Positions 22,792 through 33,599 of a stretch of 64,000 bases of DNA are shown piece after piece. Both the position numbers and the translations under genes were made by a program. Every line of letters begins with the position of its first letter. Position 1 is the stretch's first letter. Under the pieces are notes generated by a model. The model was not told where the DNA came from, did not search any database, and saw nothing but the letters and a program-made list of their open reading frames with translations. Source of the stretch: Eutreptiella sp. 'Long Island Sound 2002' (lineage: Eukaryota; Euglenozoa; Euglenophyceae; Eutreptiales; Eutreptiaceae); assembly GCA_964036045.1 (NCBI GenBank), contig OZ038379.1, positions 113,034,611 to 113,098,610 of the forward strand, in the 5' to 3' direction.

Positions 22792-24276
22792 CTAACGTGG
22801 TTGAAGCTGGTCGCACCCCCGGCATAAGAGGCCCGAATGATCCTTGCACCACAGACTCGGGTTGCAAGCAAAGCAGGTGGTCGTTGGCTGCTTCCGACAC
22901 ATCTCCATGGAGCAACGCGGCTTACTATTCAACGTTGTACCTTGCTGATCCGGCTGTGCCCAAAAGGCAAGGTGGAGGCCCACGGTGAACTAGTACGTCA
23001 CGGGGAAGATTGCAATCCCCAGGAAACCCAATTTGCGCCACGAGTCCGACGGCTTAGTCCTTGGCACTGCCCCGCCGGCTTGAATGAGGTCCCAGTACAT
23101 CACAAAGAGCCCGGATCAATTCCACCGGCATTGGTTCTCACGGCTGTGGTAGCCCTCCTCGGCTAGCCGGGAGAATGATGGTATCCGTTCCACCATTTGC
23201 ATTCAGGTCGTCACTCTCGGCGTAGAACACCGTCAATGCGCGCCGGCCCGGTCCAATGTTATGCATGTCTTGATGCAAAGTTTGCTGCTCCCGGCTGGTA
23301 ACAGGCATCTGGGCACCGTTGTAGAGCTCGTTGTTGTCGTCCACAGCCTTGTTGATGACCGAGAGGATGAACTGCGCCGGTGCCAATGTTGGTGGCAGCT
23401 CATGGTGCGTAACGTCTGAGTCTGCGGAACATGGTCTTTCTTGGCGAAGAGATCCGACGGTCACTGGTACCATCGTCGCGATGCAGTCCCGGGTATTGTT
23501 GGAAAATTGGATCCCATTCACCAATTGGAATCTAGTCCCACCTCGGCCGCAACCTTCTCCAACATGACCAACGGGATCGACTGGTCAAAGATGCAATACC
23601 CGTACTCGTCCAGCTGGGAGGGGTTGGTATTCCTGACGAATTGCGCGGCTAGTTGTCCGGGTACCACGGGGTCCCCGTCTCCTACCCAGGGGAGCAGCCA
23701 TTGAAGGGGGATGCTCACCACTGTCCCCGAGGGGTCTTGAAAGGAGATCGGGCCCCAAATTGCTAGTGACTGCACCGGGTACCACTTGCTTTGTGTGGAG
23801 GACAGGACCCTTTCCTGGTAAACAAGTCGTGTCTTGTAATTGGCGCATTGTTGCATGTCCGACGGGGAGGGCTTATCACTGGCAAAGAGTACTGAGACTC
23901 CTTCTCCTTCTCCGATGTAGTACGACGTGTGGGATTTGTCCCCCTTTCCCTACGGGACATGTGACTTCAATCCGGAGTGCACTTCTTCAACGTCCGTATT
24001 GTTGAAGTGCACCACCTCCGCACGCAAGTCCGCATTGTGATGGAACACACTGACTACGAACTCCGATATGAGTCCTGGTGTGACATGTGTGACCAATGAC
24101 CGCCTGGCGAAGATCCTCCCCACAATAGTGCCCGGTTGAAAAGTCACCACTGTGGGGAGGGTGACTATCTCCGCGGTGTCTTCCTTATCCCCCTGCGCGG
24201 GCGATGTGGTCCGCGTGCCGGTTTGCTCCGCGGCGGCGGAGAGCCGCCGCAAAACTATGGGGGGGATGGTGGACAT
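22792..24276 (-). pseudogene. Gene 2 of element B: homologue of the dioxygenase-like protein
   Basis: The frame from the ATG at 24276 runs to 23518 with one TAG at 23948-23950. The frame then changes near 23.52 kb and again near 23.1 kb. Shared with gene 2 of A are FQPGTIVGRIFARRS, VLFASDKPSPSD, a VGDGDPVVPGQLAAQF region, and the C-terminal cluster CFACNPSLWCKDHSGLLCRGC. Where A has QMPHRDF, B has DVTHHELPPT. Where A has HEGGG, B has NANGG. The second metal-binding His is therefore not preserved, and either this copy has lost activity or the dioxygenase reading of A is wrong. Confidence 0.55.
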
Positions 24277-24429
24277 GTTGAAGAAGAGAAGAGAAGGGAG
24301 GCTTCAGGGGAAAGGAAGATTGTTGTGTGTGAGTGAATACCGAACAATGATTGCAAATTCTACTGCATAACTTGGTGTTCGTTTGATTTGTGACGTAAAC
24401 CACAACCGACCTGCGCATAGCAAAACACA

Positions 24430-24540
24430 ATGCACAATCAGGAAGTGTCATAGGAAGTGGATTCAGCAAGTACAGTTTCGGATCAGGAAGTGAATCAGGA
24501 AATAGTCAGGAAGTACTCAGGAAGTGGTCAGGAACCTAAA
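24430..24540. repeat. Element B motif array upstream of gene 2
   Basis: Eight AGGAAGT/AGGAAAT-type words in ~100 bases (CAGGAAGTGTCATAGGAAGT, TCAGGAAGTGAATCAGGAAA, TCAGGAAGTACTCAGGAAGT), all in one orientation. Those downstream of gene 1 are in the opposite orientation, so the arrays act like inverted subterminal repeats. Confidence 0.7.
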
Positions 24541-24669
24541 TGGAAAAATGCACATGTGGAGACTTTGGAGAAACGCTGACGCGGCCGTCCGCTGATTCTA
24601 TTACCCCAACAACCCCAGGTACCCGGTGCACCAGTTACAGGGCTCGGGGAGAGGGGTGCGGCACCATAT

Positions 24670-24715
24670 TTGTTTGGGGGGGGGTTCCTGCTACCCCCTT
24701 CCCGGGGACACCACA
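24670..24715. repeat. Element B right terminal inverted repeat
   Basis: Reverse-complement partner of 20228-20275. The flanking sequence just outside (AAGATTG) does not duplicate the left flank (ATGGCAA). Confidence 0.75.
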
Positions 24716-25315
24716 AAGATTGCGCCATATTGAGGGCAAATGGTGATGACTTGGGGGAGTCATATTTTTCTCCGCTCAGGAACCCAAGTCCCCAATCCCA
24801 AAGGCCGGATACTGAGGAATCTTTGGGGCGTCGAACTTCGCAGCCCGCCTTGCGAGTTCCCCCTTGGGAGGTTTCAGCGCAGACAGGCTCTTTTTCGCAG
24901 TAGCCGCCCGATTAGTGGCGTCGCTGAGTTTGATGTACACTACAATGATATCAATGATTTTGTAATTGTAAATTGAGTTGGTAGAATGGCGATTTGCCAT
25001 GTAGTGCCCAGTCTGCGCAGTAATTGTCCCGAGGACAAATGAACTGGTGGTTTTTGACGCGAAAAACGACACCACTGCTGTTCACTACTATTGTGTGCTA
25101 GGGGCATGGAGGAAGAAACTCTCCCGACTCGAACCCCCCCCCCAAAATAAAACACACCGACATTGTCCCGTACTCTATGTGCCGCCTGTTGCCTTCGCTT
25201 GTGCCTCCGCCTTGGGTGTTCCGTGCGTTGTACGTGTTGCGCTTTCTGTGTGTTGCCTCGCTTCCTGCCTTTGTAGCTGAGTGTTGCGTGTTCTGCAGAC
25301 ACATCGCTCTTCGAA
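24716..25315. other. No gene; CGTG/CGTT-rich words before the piggyBac copy
   Basis: 24716-25130 shows no motif. From about 25160 to 25310 there is a loose array of words such as CCGTGCGTTGTACGTGTTGC and GTGTTGCGTGTTCTGC. It is similar in flavour to the CGTTATCCGCGTTCTGCGCG array beside the other piggyBac gene at 57.9-58.05 kb. Confidence 0.35.
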
Positions 25316-26655
25316 ATGCCATTTCCTAGGACCTTCACACGGGTACACTACTCTTGGAGGACTATGCGGTCAAAATTGCGCATGGAGCCTAGCGGCCAAC
25401 CCGTTTTAGCGGGGTCCAAAGAGGATGCTGTTTGGGGCCACATGTTGGCACCACTAGAACAATTGCAGCCGGAATCCCTCCCAAAGGCAAACTTGTCTCA
25501 TTTGAGCCCCATAGTACCAAGGCGTGTCCGCGTCAACGCAAAGCAGCATACGAACACAACGAACGTGCCACCCAATTAATTCTAGCAGTTGTCCACGTTT
25601 CCGCAGGTTCGGCGCATTCATACTCCCACTAGGCATGGTACGACCCATGTAAGCACACGTCATCTGGGTGGAAGATGGGTTGCTATTCAACCCATTCATG
25701 GCCGAACTGCTAAGTCGGAGGGAAGGTTGCATAATGTGCCACAACGTACGGTCCGGTGTCGTTGGGCTACTAGAGTAGTTTAACGGGCAGTGGGCAGGTG
25801 GCTATCGTCTGTGTGGAGCGGCGTGCGGGAATGAGTCTCTTGTGCCGCACAAGGGCATATGCGCTAGCCCATTACGAATGTTCATCACCCGCTAACCCCA
25901 CTCGACGGGCAGCAAGCTGTATTGCCCTGCGGATGCAACTAGCGGGTACGTGGTAGACATGTACCTGTACACGGGTAGATGCTGGCACTAGCGGTACTTT
26001 GGCAAGACAGCTGGCAACTTAACAGTGCAGCAGATCATTACCATGCGGGCACTTCTTCCCCGCCCGCACCATCCTCTGTGCGGAGTCATCTTTCAAATCC
26101 AACGAACTAGGGCGTGATTTCGCCGCGGACAGTCACTCCTTCATGATGATAAGCAAGCGCCTCACACACGGGGTGCAAAGGACGGGGCAAGTACTAGCAG
26201 AGGGGGAAACTGCCTCATGCAAGGTGATTGACACTAGCCCACCGGACGAAGGAGACAAACGTGGAGAAGAAAAGGACACAAACAACCCAGAAAAAAAAGA
26301 AGAGGCATCAGAAGGGGCAGATCGTGCGGAAGAAGAAGATCGCCGGCAGCGGGACTAGACATGGGATCCGGAGCATGAGGATGTGAAGGAGGAGCAAATG
26401 GAGTTGTCGTATTCAGCAGGCAACATGCTCGGCAATGCGTATCTGGAGGTCCGGTGGCCGCAAGAAGACGGCCCAGTTGTGGATGCGGCGAAGTGGATGC
26501 AACAGTATTTGGAGGAAGTGGCAGATTACCCCGAGACGGATGTTGACTCTTCGTACACGTTTGAACATAAAGGTTGTTCCGGCAAGAATGTTCCAAATGG
26601 GAATAGTTTTGGTCCGCAACATTTCCAAGGGGAACACGACCGGAACAAGCAGTAG
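25316..26655 (+). pseudogene. Decayed piggyBac transposase, copy 2
   Basis: The clearest block is at about 25895-26060, where one plus-strand frame reads GSKLYCPADATSGYVVDMYLYTGR. This aligns with GIKLYCLADAGTGYIVDVYLYTGR of the piggyBac gene at 58.2-59.6 kb. Next is MMISKRLTHGVQ (cf. ITMVRKDTAGVL). From 26143 the frame stays open to 26655 except for TAG at 26356-26358. It passes through an acidic stretch (GEEKDTNNPEKKEEAS) into KWMQQYLEEVADYPETD. The start at 25316 is a plausible ATG, but the region up to 25.85 kb is only loosely assigned. The catalytic Asp positions are not all preserved. Confidence 0.55.
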
Positions 26656-27454
26656 GGACCAAATAACCTGGTGTATCGCCATAATTTCCGAACCTTGCAA
26701 ATGATGTTTTCCATTCTTTGTTTGCGTGCGGCGCGTGTTCGGGGCTTGTCTGTGTCGTTACGGCCTAGCTCACGTGTTGTGTGGGATTAGGGTCATCTTC
26801 CACTACGCGAATGCATTTCGAACTTTTGACACCCATCTTCAACACTGCTGGTATTCTTGGTGCAAAGTCATAGTTCTATGACTTTCCAAGGGTGTTATTA
26901 GGGTTTTCCCGTTTCCATTGTGTATGGTTGTTGTGCCTCGTGCTTTTTTTTACTAGTTCGTCTCACGACAAATGCTATGTAGGTTCAAAGGTCCGCATGG
27001 CTTTGTGCGCCACCATGATTGGGGGTTGAGGGGGGGGAGGGCGGGTTTGTTTTCAATGTCCAGAAGAGAAAACATGTTTTGGTAGTGGTCACACAAGCAG
27101 TTTTCAAACCGGGGCATGCAAGACGGCAACCACGTCTTTTTGTATGCATGGTCACATGCTCATAAGAAGCAAAATGAAAATCCGCGCCGGGTCCACTAAG
27201 CAACGTTTTCCGGGCTCCGTGTGGCAGCCTAAATGGCCCAGGTGTCGGAGCCGACATCGGAGGCACCTTGGGAGGAGAAAATTCACCCCAAAATCTCCGG
27301 GCTCCTAGGAACCGTACAAAATATTTTCCACCCATGTGGGGCCCCGCTACGTGGCACCCAAACATACCCGGCAAGGAAAAATCGGAAAGAAATACCATCA
27401 ATGCACCGCATGGTACAACTATACTCTATGCTAGCCTCCGGGCGACATGTGTTC
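26656..27454. other. No recognisable gene
   Basis: GCG/CGTG-rich words at about 26720-26800 (GCGTGCGGCGCGTGTTCGG) may be the far flank of the piggyBac copy. A G-run lies at 27030-27042. No conserved coding block was seen. Confidence 0.35.
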
Positions 27455-28075
27455 CCAAGTGAAAAGAAGCCCGGGCGCTCCCAAAAAGGCACGAGCCCGG
27501 GCGTTCCCAAAGGGCTGGAGGCCCCGGCATTCCCAAAGGGGCGGAGACCCGCCTTTTCCAAGGGGACGTGGGCCCCGGTGTCCCCAAAAAGCCATGGGAC
27601 GCATCGTTCCCAAATGGGCATTGTTCGTGGTGTTCCCAAAGGGGCGCGCGCCTTGGCGTTCCCAAAGTATCGGAGGGTCTTGCGTTCCCAAGTGGGAAGA
27701 AGCCCGGGCATTTCCCAAAGGGCACGAGCCCCGGTACTCCCAAAAGGTGGGTGGCACCGGCATTACCAAAGGGGCAGAGACCCGCCATTCCCAAGTGTAT
27801 CTGGGCCCCGGTGTCCAGAAAAGGCCATGAAACCGGGTGTTCCCAAAAGGGCACAGGCCTAGGCATGCCCAAAGGGGCCGAAGCCCTCGCGTTTCCAAAG
27901 CAGCAAAGGCCCCGATTTTCTCAAGGGAACAGAGGCCCCGGCGTTCCTAAAATTGGTATAAGTCGCGGCGTTCGAATGGTGCGGAGGCCCTTGTGATTCC
28001 CAGCGGGGTGGAGGCCCTGGTTACACAGGGCCGAAGACCGCGGCGTTCCCAAAGCGACGGAGGCCCTGGCGACGG
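27455..28075. repeat. GC-rich minisatellite, ~26-30 bp unit, array 2
   Basis: The same unit as at 4.02-4.60 kb (TTCCCAAAGGGGC, then GGAGCCCCGGCG-like), about 20 copies with more divergence. Open frames on both strands are by-products of the repeat. Confidence 0.82.
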
Positions 28076-28079
28076 ACGC

Positions 28080-29250
28080 TATGAACTGTTTACACGCTGT
28101 TACACCCTGCAGCACTGCAACGATGTAGTAAATCATGAGGAGTTTGAAAACGGGAAGCGTGTGCTGAAGGAGAACCTTATTACCAACAAGGTGAGTCTCG
28201 GGAAGTGGGTTTGGTCTGAAGACAATGAATGGCCCAATTCATACACAAGCCTCATTAGCTCTAATTTGGTCCAATGATGAATGGTAATCCTTCTGTACTA
28301 TAGTGGAAAACCCTATTGTGCTCCCGAATCTGATCACTTCTGCGAGTACAAAGAAAAGAGATTGACATTCGGGGAGGGTGACAAGCGACAGGTATCCATT
28401 TTATCTGTTGTGGCTGGAGAGCTTGTGGCACACACATTGGCAGCATGCAATTCCAGCATGGTATGTAAAGCACGCAAACCTTGCATCCAAAGAAATTTTG
28501 AATATTCATTGTTTGGTTTTCACCTGTTGCTGCACACCTTGGCGATGTACTTGACGATGTTAGCAATTTTGGTGGGCACCCCCGACTGGTTACGACACCA
28601 GAGAAGAAGGACCCCTAACATTCACTAGTAATCACTGGTCTTTTAAGTTCGCTCAACCGCAGTTCAAGCACCTTGAGGCCACCAGCGGGTGGCAATTTGT
28701 CACTATATGTTTGTATGATTTTGATGCGTCAGACCCGATTCATCCATTCACCGAGCACTATTGTGTTATTGTTTTACCAAACCGTTTCCATGGTACAGTG
28801 CCCAACGATGTGTCTTATTCATCGAAGCCACTGAAATGCAATATGCCCACGTTGATAGCGGGGTCGTGTAGGATCTCAAAATTGTGCATGTTGTTGATGA
28901 CCATGAGGTTTAGCTCCTCTATGTTACTCAACTGCCACACTAGCCTACACTGCTTACAACTTAACAAAAGGCTATATAGAATGTGGATGTTGTGTTCACT
29001 AGTAGGTATGACCTGTTGGATGACTATTGTCTGCCTATCAGTAGGTGCCTACACCGGTTTGGTGCAACATACAATGGGATGGTGTATGCAAAGGTCCATT
29101 GCGTGAGGGAGGTTGAGATGTTTCACACATTCGTGGTTGGTAGTGGTGCCGAGGGCAGTGCTGAGCACGACCAAGAGTCTAATGATGAAATTGAGGACTG
29201 CACTGCTCCGAAAACAGCCACACCCCAAAAGCCCCAAAGCCACGCGTGAA
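28080..29250 (+). pseudogene. Decayed coding sequence of unknown family
   Basis: Consecutive plus-strand frames look protein-like but are broken by stops and frame changes. Readable blocks are VVNHEEFENGKRVLKENLI, VSLGKWVWSEDNEWP, HWSFKFAQPQFKHLEATSGW, YCVIVLPNRFHGTVPNDV, LKIVHVVDDHEV, and VDVVFTSRYDLLDDYCLPIS followed by RFGATYNGMVYAKVHCVREV. I do not recognise the family. The blocks come in one order over 1.2 kb, as expected of a decayed single gene, perhaps from a mobile element. Confidence 0.3.
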
Positions 29251-29879
29251 GCCCTCGGGGAAGACTGGGAAAAACACACCTCCTCGGTCACATGGAAAAG
29301 GTGGGAAAACCTTGGCTCCCTTCCATATCTCTGTTCTATAGCCCAAGGCCACTCAAGCCAGAGGTGGCAAGAAGAAGAAACTATGCATTTTTGCAGTGGT
29401 ATGCATTGCCGTTTGGTTGTGCTTTGAAACGAAAAGTGTGCCACAGAGTGTTACTGATACCCAATGTTTACACCCCATTTATTCCAGTTTGCAATCACAG
29501 CGCGCTTTTGTTGCGAATTGAACCCTCAGGGCCCATGTATGGGCCATTTGTGCGTTGGCTTTATTGTTGTGACTCCGCTTGTATCAAAGCATCCTGTGGC
29601 CACACTCATCCATCTGGAACCTGAATTGGGGCCTATTTTGGCAACGTGACTTGGGGGTGAACTCCATAACACCCTCACATTGAATTGCGACTGGAATACG
29701 TTGTTGCCTCATCCTTGTTTGAGAGCTGTGCTTAAGACAGAAAGTTAAAAGCAGGTAAAACCATTGGTCAAAACACGGAGAAAAATTTTATGCATGTTTG
29801 GGGTTTGAAAACAGGACCTTATTTTTTGTTGTTAGAAGCTGTTGTTCCGAATTTCAGACATGTGCTTAAGGGGCCGCCA
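29251..29879. other. No recognisable gene
   Basis: AT-richer sequence with short frames and no repeats or motifs noted. Confidence 0.4.
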
Positions 29880-30180
29880 AAAACATAGGAAGGGGGGTTT
29901 CGTGGCACGAAGGGCTCCAAGAAAACTCTAGCAAGCGAGGTTCGTACCAAGAAGGGGTCTAGGAAGTTTCAAGGAAGAGTGAGGAAAGGGGTTCCTAGGG
30001 GAGTTCATAGAGGCCAAGGTTGACCCCCCTCAACGTAGTGTTTATGTGCTATACACTTGTTGTGACCCCGTGACACCCTCCATAAGTATGGTACGTTACT
30101 TTGGCCTTGCACCATCACTTGCCTCACTTGGGCGAAGGGGGTGTCGTAAGGTACCCTTCCTTGGCAGCAACCCATGGTGC
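29880..30180. repeat. Solo end of an element-A relative
   Basis: This matches the right end of element A in order: an array of AGGAAGGGG-like words (29888-30005), then GGTTGACC, GCTATACACTTGTTGTGACC, CACCCTCCATAAGTATGGT, and finally ACCCTTCCTTGGCAGCAACCC, which is a diverged terminal repeat. No gene lies on its inner side. Confidence 0.6.
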
Positions 30181-30329
30181 TCCGACAACCCACGCGTGGT
30201 TCCTTCAGTGTGTATTGCCGATGCCCAAAAAGCGCTTGCATGACAACAAACGCCAAGAGTACCCACATAACGCAGTGAGGGCGCATTGTAAATCATCACC
30301 ATTAAGCTTTACTTCTTGTGCTTTGATGC

Positions 30330-30807
30330 CCCGAGACATACATACGGCACATCATGCACGAGCACTGAGACGGTGCGGACACTTTCTGGCCAACACGTCA
30401 GCCACCATGCGCCCGCACCATGGCGCCATGCTTCACAACTGACTGGCGGCATGGCACAAGGGTTGATGCCCCAATGGTACGCATCCCACACGAAATTGTC
30501 CAAAAAAACTTAGGTGAAAATGCCAAAATTGACGAGAAATAACCATCCTTGTTAGGGTGGATGATTTTCGGCGAGCGTTGATCTTGCATTTGTTGCATGT
30601 TGTGCGGCGCCTCCCAGCCTCTACGAAACACTTGCGGTTGCCCCTAAACGAGGGCACATCACAATGATTGATGGGCCAATGGAAAGGATCGCAGGCTCGT
30701 TTGTCCAAAAACAAATAGGGTAAAAATCCGAAAACTGCCAAAAAAACAACCAACCTTTTTGGGGTAGCTTTTGGAGACTTGTGTAAGCTTTGGTCTCAAG
30801 GTTTCCC
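30330..30807. repeat. ~190-bp satellite, left flank of the DIRS/PAT-type element
   Basis: Two to three diverged monomers with the recurring order: TTGTGCGGCGCCTCCCAGCC, GGAACAC-TTGGGTTGC-like, CACAAC..ACGAGGGCAC, ATTGATGGGCCAATGGA, TGTCCAAAAACAAA, GAAAATGCCAAAATT, ACCATCCTTGTTAGGGTGG. The same order continues at 35.48-35.83 kb. Confidence 0.65.
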
Positions 30808-31100
30808 CAGAAACATAGCAAGCACGAATCTAAAACTATAGCAATAGCAAACATCTATTTGCTCGGCGAGCAGAGATGTCCATGTAACGGCCAGTGCGTA
30901 TGAAAGGGACATAGCCCCAGGGGTGGGCGGGTTGGCAATGGATGTAAACAGCAACACAAATACAAAAATAATTGAATCTATCAACAAAAGGTTAAAGATA
31001 GGGCCGCTAGTAAAAGAGCCCTTTCAGCAAAGCATGAAAGGTCGGTTTTCGCAGAAACATAGCAAGCACAAATCCTAAACTATAGCAATAGCAAACATCC
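30808..31100. repeat. Split direct repeats B1, A2 and B2 of the PAT-type element
   Basis: B2 (30808-30855) and B1 (31051-31100) share GAAACATAGCAAGCAC and AACTATAGCAATAGCAAACA. A2 (30936-31049) shares ~110 bases with A1 at 35368-35478, e.g. CAATGGATG, AGCAACACAAATACAAAA and AGCATGAAAGGTCG, at roughly 85 percent identity by eye. Confidence 0.85.
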
Positions 31101-32573
31101 AGCTGCTCACCCCTCTTATGTTCCCCCAATCAACACTATGGGCCCTAAAAGTCAGTCTAGTAGTCGATTCAAACAAAAATAAACACACGGAAACAAAAAA
31201 CAACATCCAGTGTCTATGCAGCCACAACGTGACTCCTTCATACTCCAAATGCGGCATTTTGTGAACGAGGTCATTCCAGCGCAAGGCGGCTTGATGGGAC
31301 GTACGCAAAACCTGGGGCTTTGAAAAACAAGGGATCCTAGACAAAGGATCAGCAGGTTGGTCCGCACTGGGGACCCTGACAGAGTGCACGATGAGACCTG
31401 AGTTCCTAAGATGCAAAATCATGGCTTTAAGCACCCTATTATGTCTACAAAAATGGGCTCCAGACTTCAAATTGACCGTGCCCTAGATGGCCTGCAGGTT
31501 AATCTGCAACATAGTTACCCGTGGAACCTTCTTTCTAACAGCCTCCTAAATGAGCCTCCAAACCCCATAGAGTTCTGCCACCTGCTGGGTATTGACCCAA
31601 AATGACGGATCACCGCTTTGCCCCCCCCTACATCCACTGGGGCATAAATGCCAACACGGAATCTCTCAGAGCCACAGGGTAACCTAAAAGCTGCTGCATC
31701 AACAGATAACCATTTCACCAGACGCCAACAAGACACCAAATTACGGGCTACAACAAACGGGGGAATGATAATTAGGGCCGCCGTCAGCTATGAAATCCAG
31801 AGGCGGGCTGTAACCTTCAGCCAGTCGGATCGACCCCAGTAGAGCGCACAATAAACCCCCCCAACAAAGGGAAGGTGACCTGTGGCAAGGGTGCCCAGCC
31901 AACCAATGAGACCCACAATTCGCATAAGATCCTTGGTGGAAACATACCTGCCCCATGTGACAACGAGACAAGCAATCAACCTGGTGACAATGGCCTGAGT
32001 GTTAGAAATAGACACGGACTCCAAATCCAACTTTTTACCAAACCACTTGACCCATGTCGCCGGCTCCAGGACACTTTTCTCGGAAACTTGGTAACCCTTG
32101 TCCCGTATAGCAGCAGACCCAAGCTGCACACAGGACGGCAACCAACCGGGGTCATTCTCCATCACCACCAACAAATCATCCAGGTAGTGATCTCGGTCAG
32201 GCCTATAGCTCGCAGGCAGATGGGGGGGCGGGGGCATCAGGTCCACCCAAACGGCAGTGTGCGCAGATCACAGAGCCCTTGGGCCGACTGCACACGAAAG
32301 GTACCCCAAGGCTTCGGGCGGTAGCTGTAACGAAGTAAACCAGTTGCGCACATCAAAAATGCAGGCATGCCCTTGGAGATTTCTACCCGACAGACTATAC
32401 CCCCAACGCACAAAGTTCTGACGCAAGGACCACATGTTGGGGAGTCGCATCTTGGGCGGGGGCTGTGCGTCCCTTTTATTGCCAGCCTTACAATTGACTA
32501 TTAGAGAGCACTTTTCAGCGGATTTGGGGATCAGAAAAACAGGCGCACGGGGGCTCAAGCCAAATCCCGGCAT
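31101..32573 (-). pseudogene. Reverse transcriptase and RNase H of the PAT-type element
   Basis: The reading starts at about 32573 with PVFLIPKSAEKCSLIVNCKA, then motif A HACIFDVRNWFTSLQLPPEA. TLPFGW precedes a frame change near 32250, then motif C HYLDDLLVVMENDP with the DIRS-type continuation IRDKGYQVSEKS and WFGKKLDLESV. The RNase H/connection part follows (GSIPSRWQNSMGF, LRNSGLIVHSVRVPSADQPADPLSRI). The VPS..QPADPLSR ending is typical of RNase H domains of this order. Stops near 31.79, 31.74 and 31.47 kb and a C/G-run frame change break it. The intact YLDD and motif A Asp show recent common descent with active elements. Confidence 0.8.
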
Positions 32574-32603
32574 CCCCTCATTGATTGGGACAATATGCTT
32601 CTG

Positions 32604-33200
32604 CTAGACAAGGGCGGTTGTCATGGCACCGAGAGCAGGGTTCAACCTGGGTTGTGGTATCTGCATAGACGCTACCGCCTGCAGCAAAACACTATGGACC
32701 AGCGACTTCCAAACATCTAGGGGTACGGGGACACTGCTTGCACTGCCCACACCCCTTTGGGCCACACTCACCGGGACTAGGGAACCATCGGCCGGGTGAC
32801 CACCACCGTCGTCACACACAGCGTCGCCCTTTGGTTTGGGGCTCGCAGGCGATATAACTATAGTAGCGATCAAAAAATCGTTGTCGCGCATCGTGTCTAG
32901 AGCGTGAAACAGGGCATGGATTAACCCGACGGATCTGGGGTTAGGTCTTGTCTGCATATTGCATAATACCAACGATATGCGAAACAGCGCCAGCCAAAAC
33001 TCAGGGAAACTCAAGGTTTCAGGTAACTTTACCTTCTCCGCCTTTCGCCACAGAACGGACCTCGAGCGTCGCCGCGTGCGCATATCGACAGGTCGTGGCA
33101 CATGTGATGTGTCATTAGAATACTCAAGGAATGACCCGCCCCCCTCGGCAGCTTTGCGTGCCTTGGATGCGAGGAATTTAATCATGTCTTCCAACGACAC
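32604..33200 (-). CDS. Unassigned ORF of the PAT-type element
   Basis: A 198-codon frame between the recombinase and the reverse transcriptase. It has an Arg-rich segment (MRTRRRSRSVLWRKAEKVKL), then LSFPEFWLALFRISLVLCNM and ALDTMRDNDF. Helical segments with a basic patch could be a capsid-like domain or the N-terminal part of the reverse transcriptase polyprotein. It joins the reverse transcriptase across a short non-open gap (32603-32574, one stop). No enzymatic motif was seen. Confidence 0.45.
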   Translation of the reverse strand: MSLEDMIKFLASKARKAAEGGGSFLEYSNDTSHVPRPVDMRTRRRSRSVLWRKAEKVKLPETLSFPEFWLALFRISLVLCNMQTRPNPRSVGLIHALFHALDTMRDNDFLIATIVISPASPKPKGDAVCDDGGGHPADGSLVPVSVAQRGVGSASSVPVPLDVWKSLVHSVLLQAVASMQIPQPRLNPALGAMTTALV

Positions 33201-33599
33201 CCTGACTCAGGGAGGATTACGGGCTGCATGGCGGACGGCGATCTTGGATCGCTTGGCACGTTGCTGGGGGGTGAGAACCGGCGACCTGAATGGCTCCCTG
33301 GGGCAACCCCCCCCCCGCCCAACTCCCAGACCCCCCCCCCCCCCCCTGATAGGCCTAGATCCAGCAACATTGGCAGACCTGGGCCGTATGGACTGCAGAC
33401 GGGGTCCCGTGGGGGGGGGGGGGGGGATCTCTGGAACGGACGCCTCGGTTGCGTCCGGGTTTGGGTCATGAGATCCATCGGACTCGCACGTGTCATGTCT
33501 CAACATCACAGAAGTCGGCCAGAAGGATCTCGTGGTACGGGATCCACTGTCAAATCTCCAGGCTCCAGGTGACTCATCCTGCAAGGTGGGTCGCCGCAG

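Larger units (their letters stand above)
20228..24715 (-). mobile_element. Element B: two-gene relative of element A with its own inverted repeats
   Basis: The left end reads TGTGGTGTCCCCGGAAAGGG then GGTAGCGGGAACC. The reverse complement of the right end at 24715 reads TGTGGTGTCCCCGGGAAGGG then GGTAGCAGGAACC. The ends are followed by C or G runs. Inside, on the minus strand, are gene 2 (24276-22792) and gene 1 (22298-20613), homologous by eye to the same genes of A. No gene 3 is seen, and the 4.49-kb length is short by about that amount. Motif arrays (CAGGAAGT and complement) stand before gene 2, between the genes, and after gene 1. Frameshifts and stops suggest it is inactive. Confidence 0.72.
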
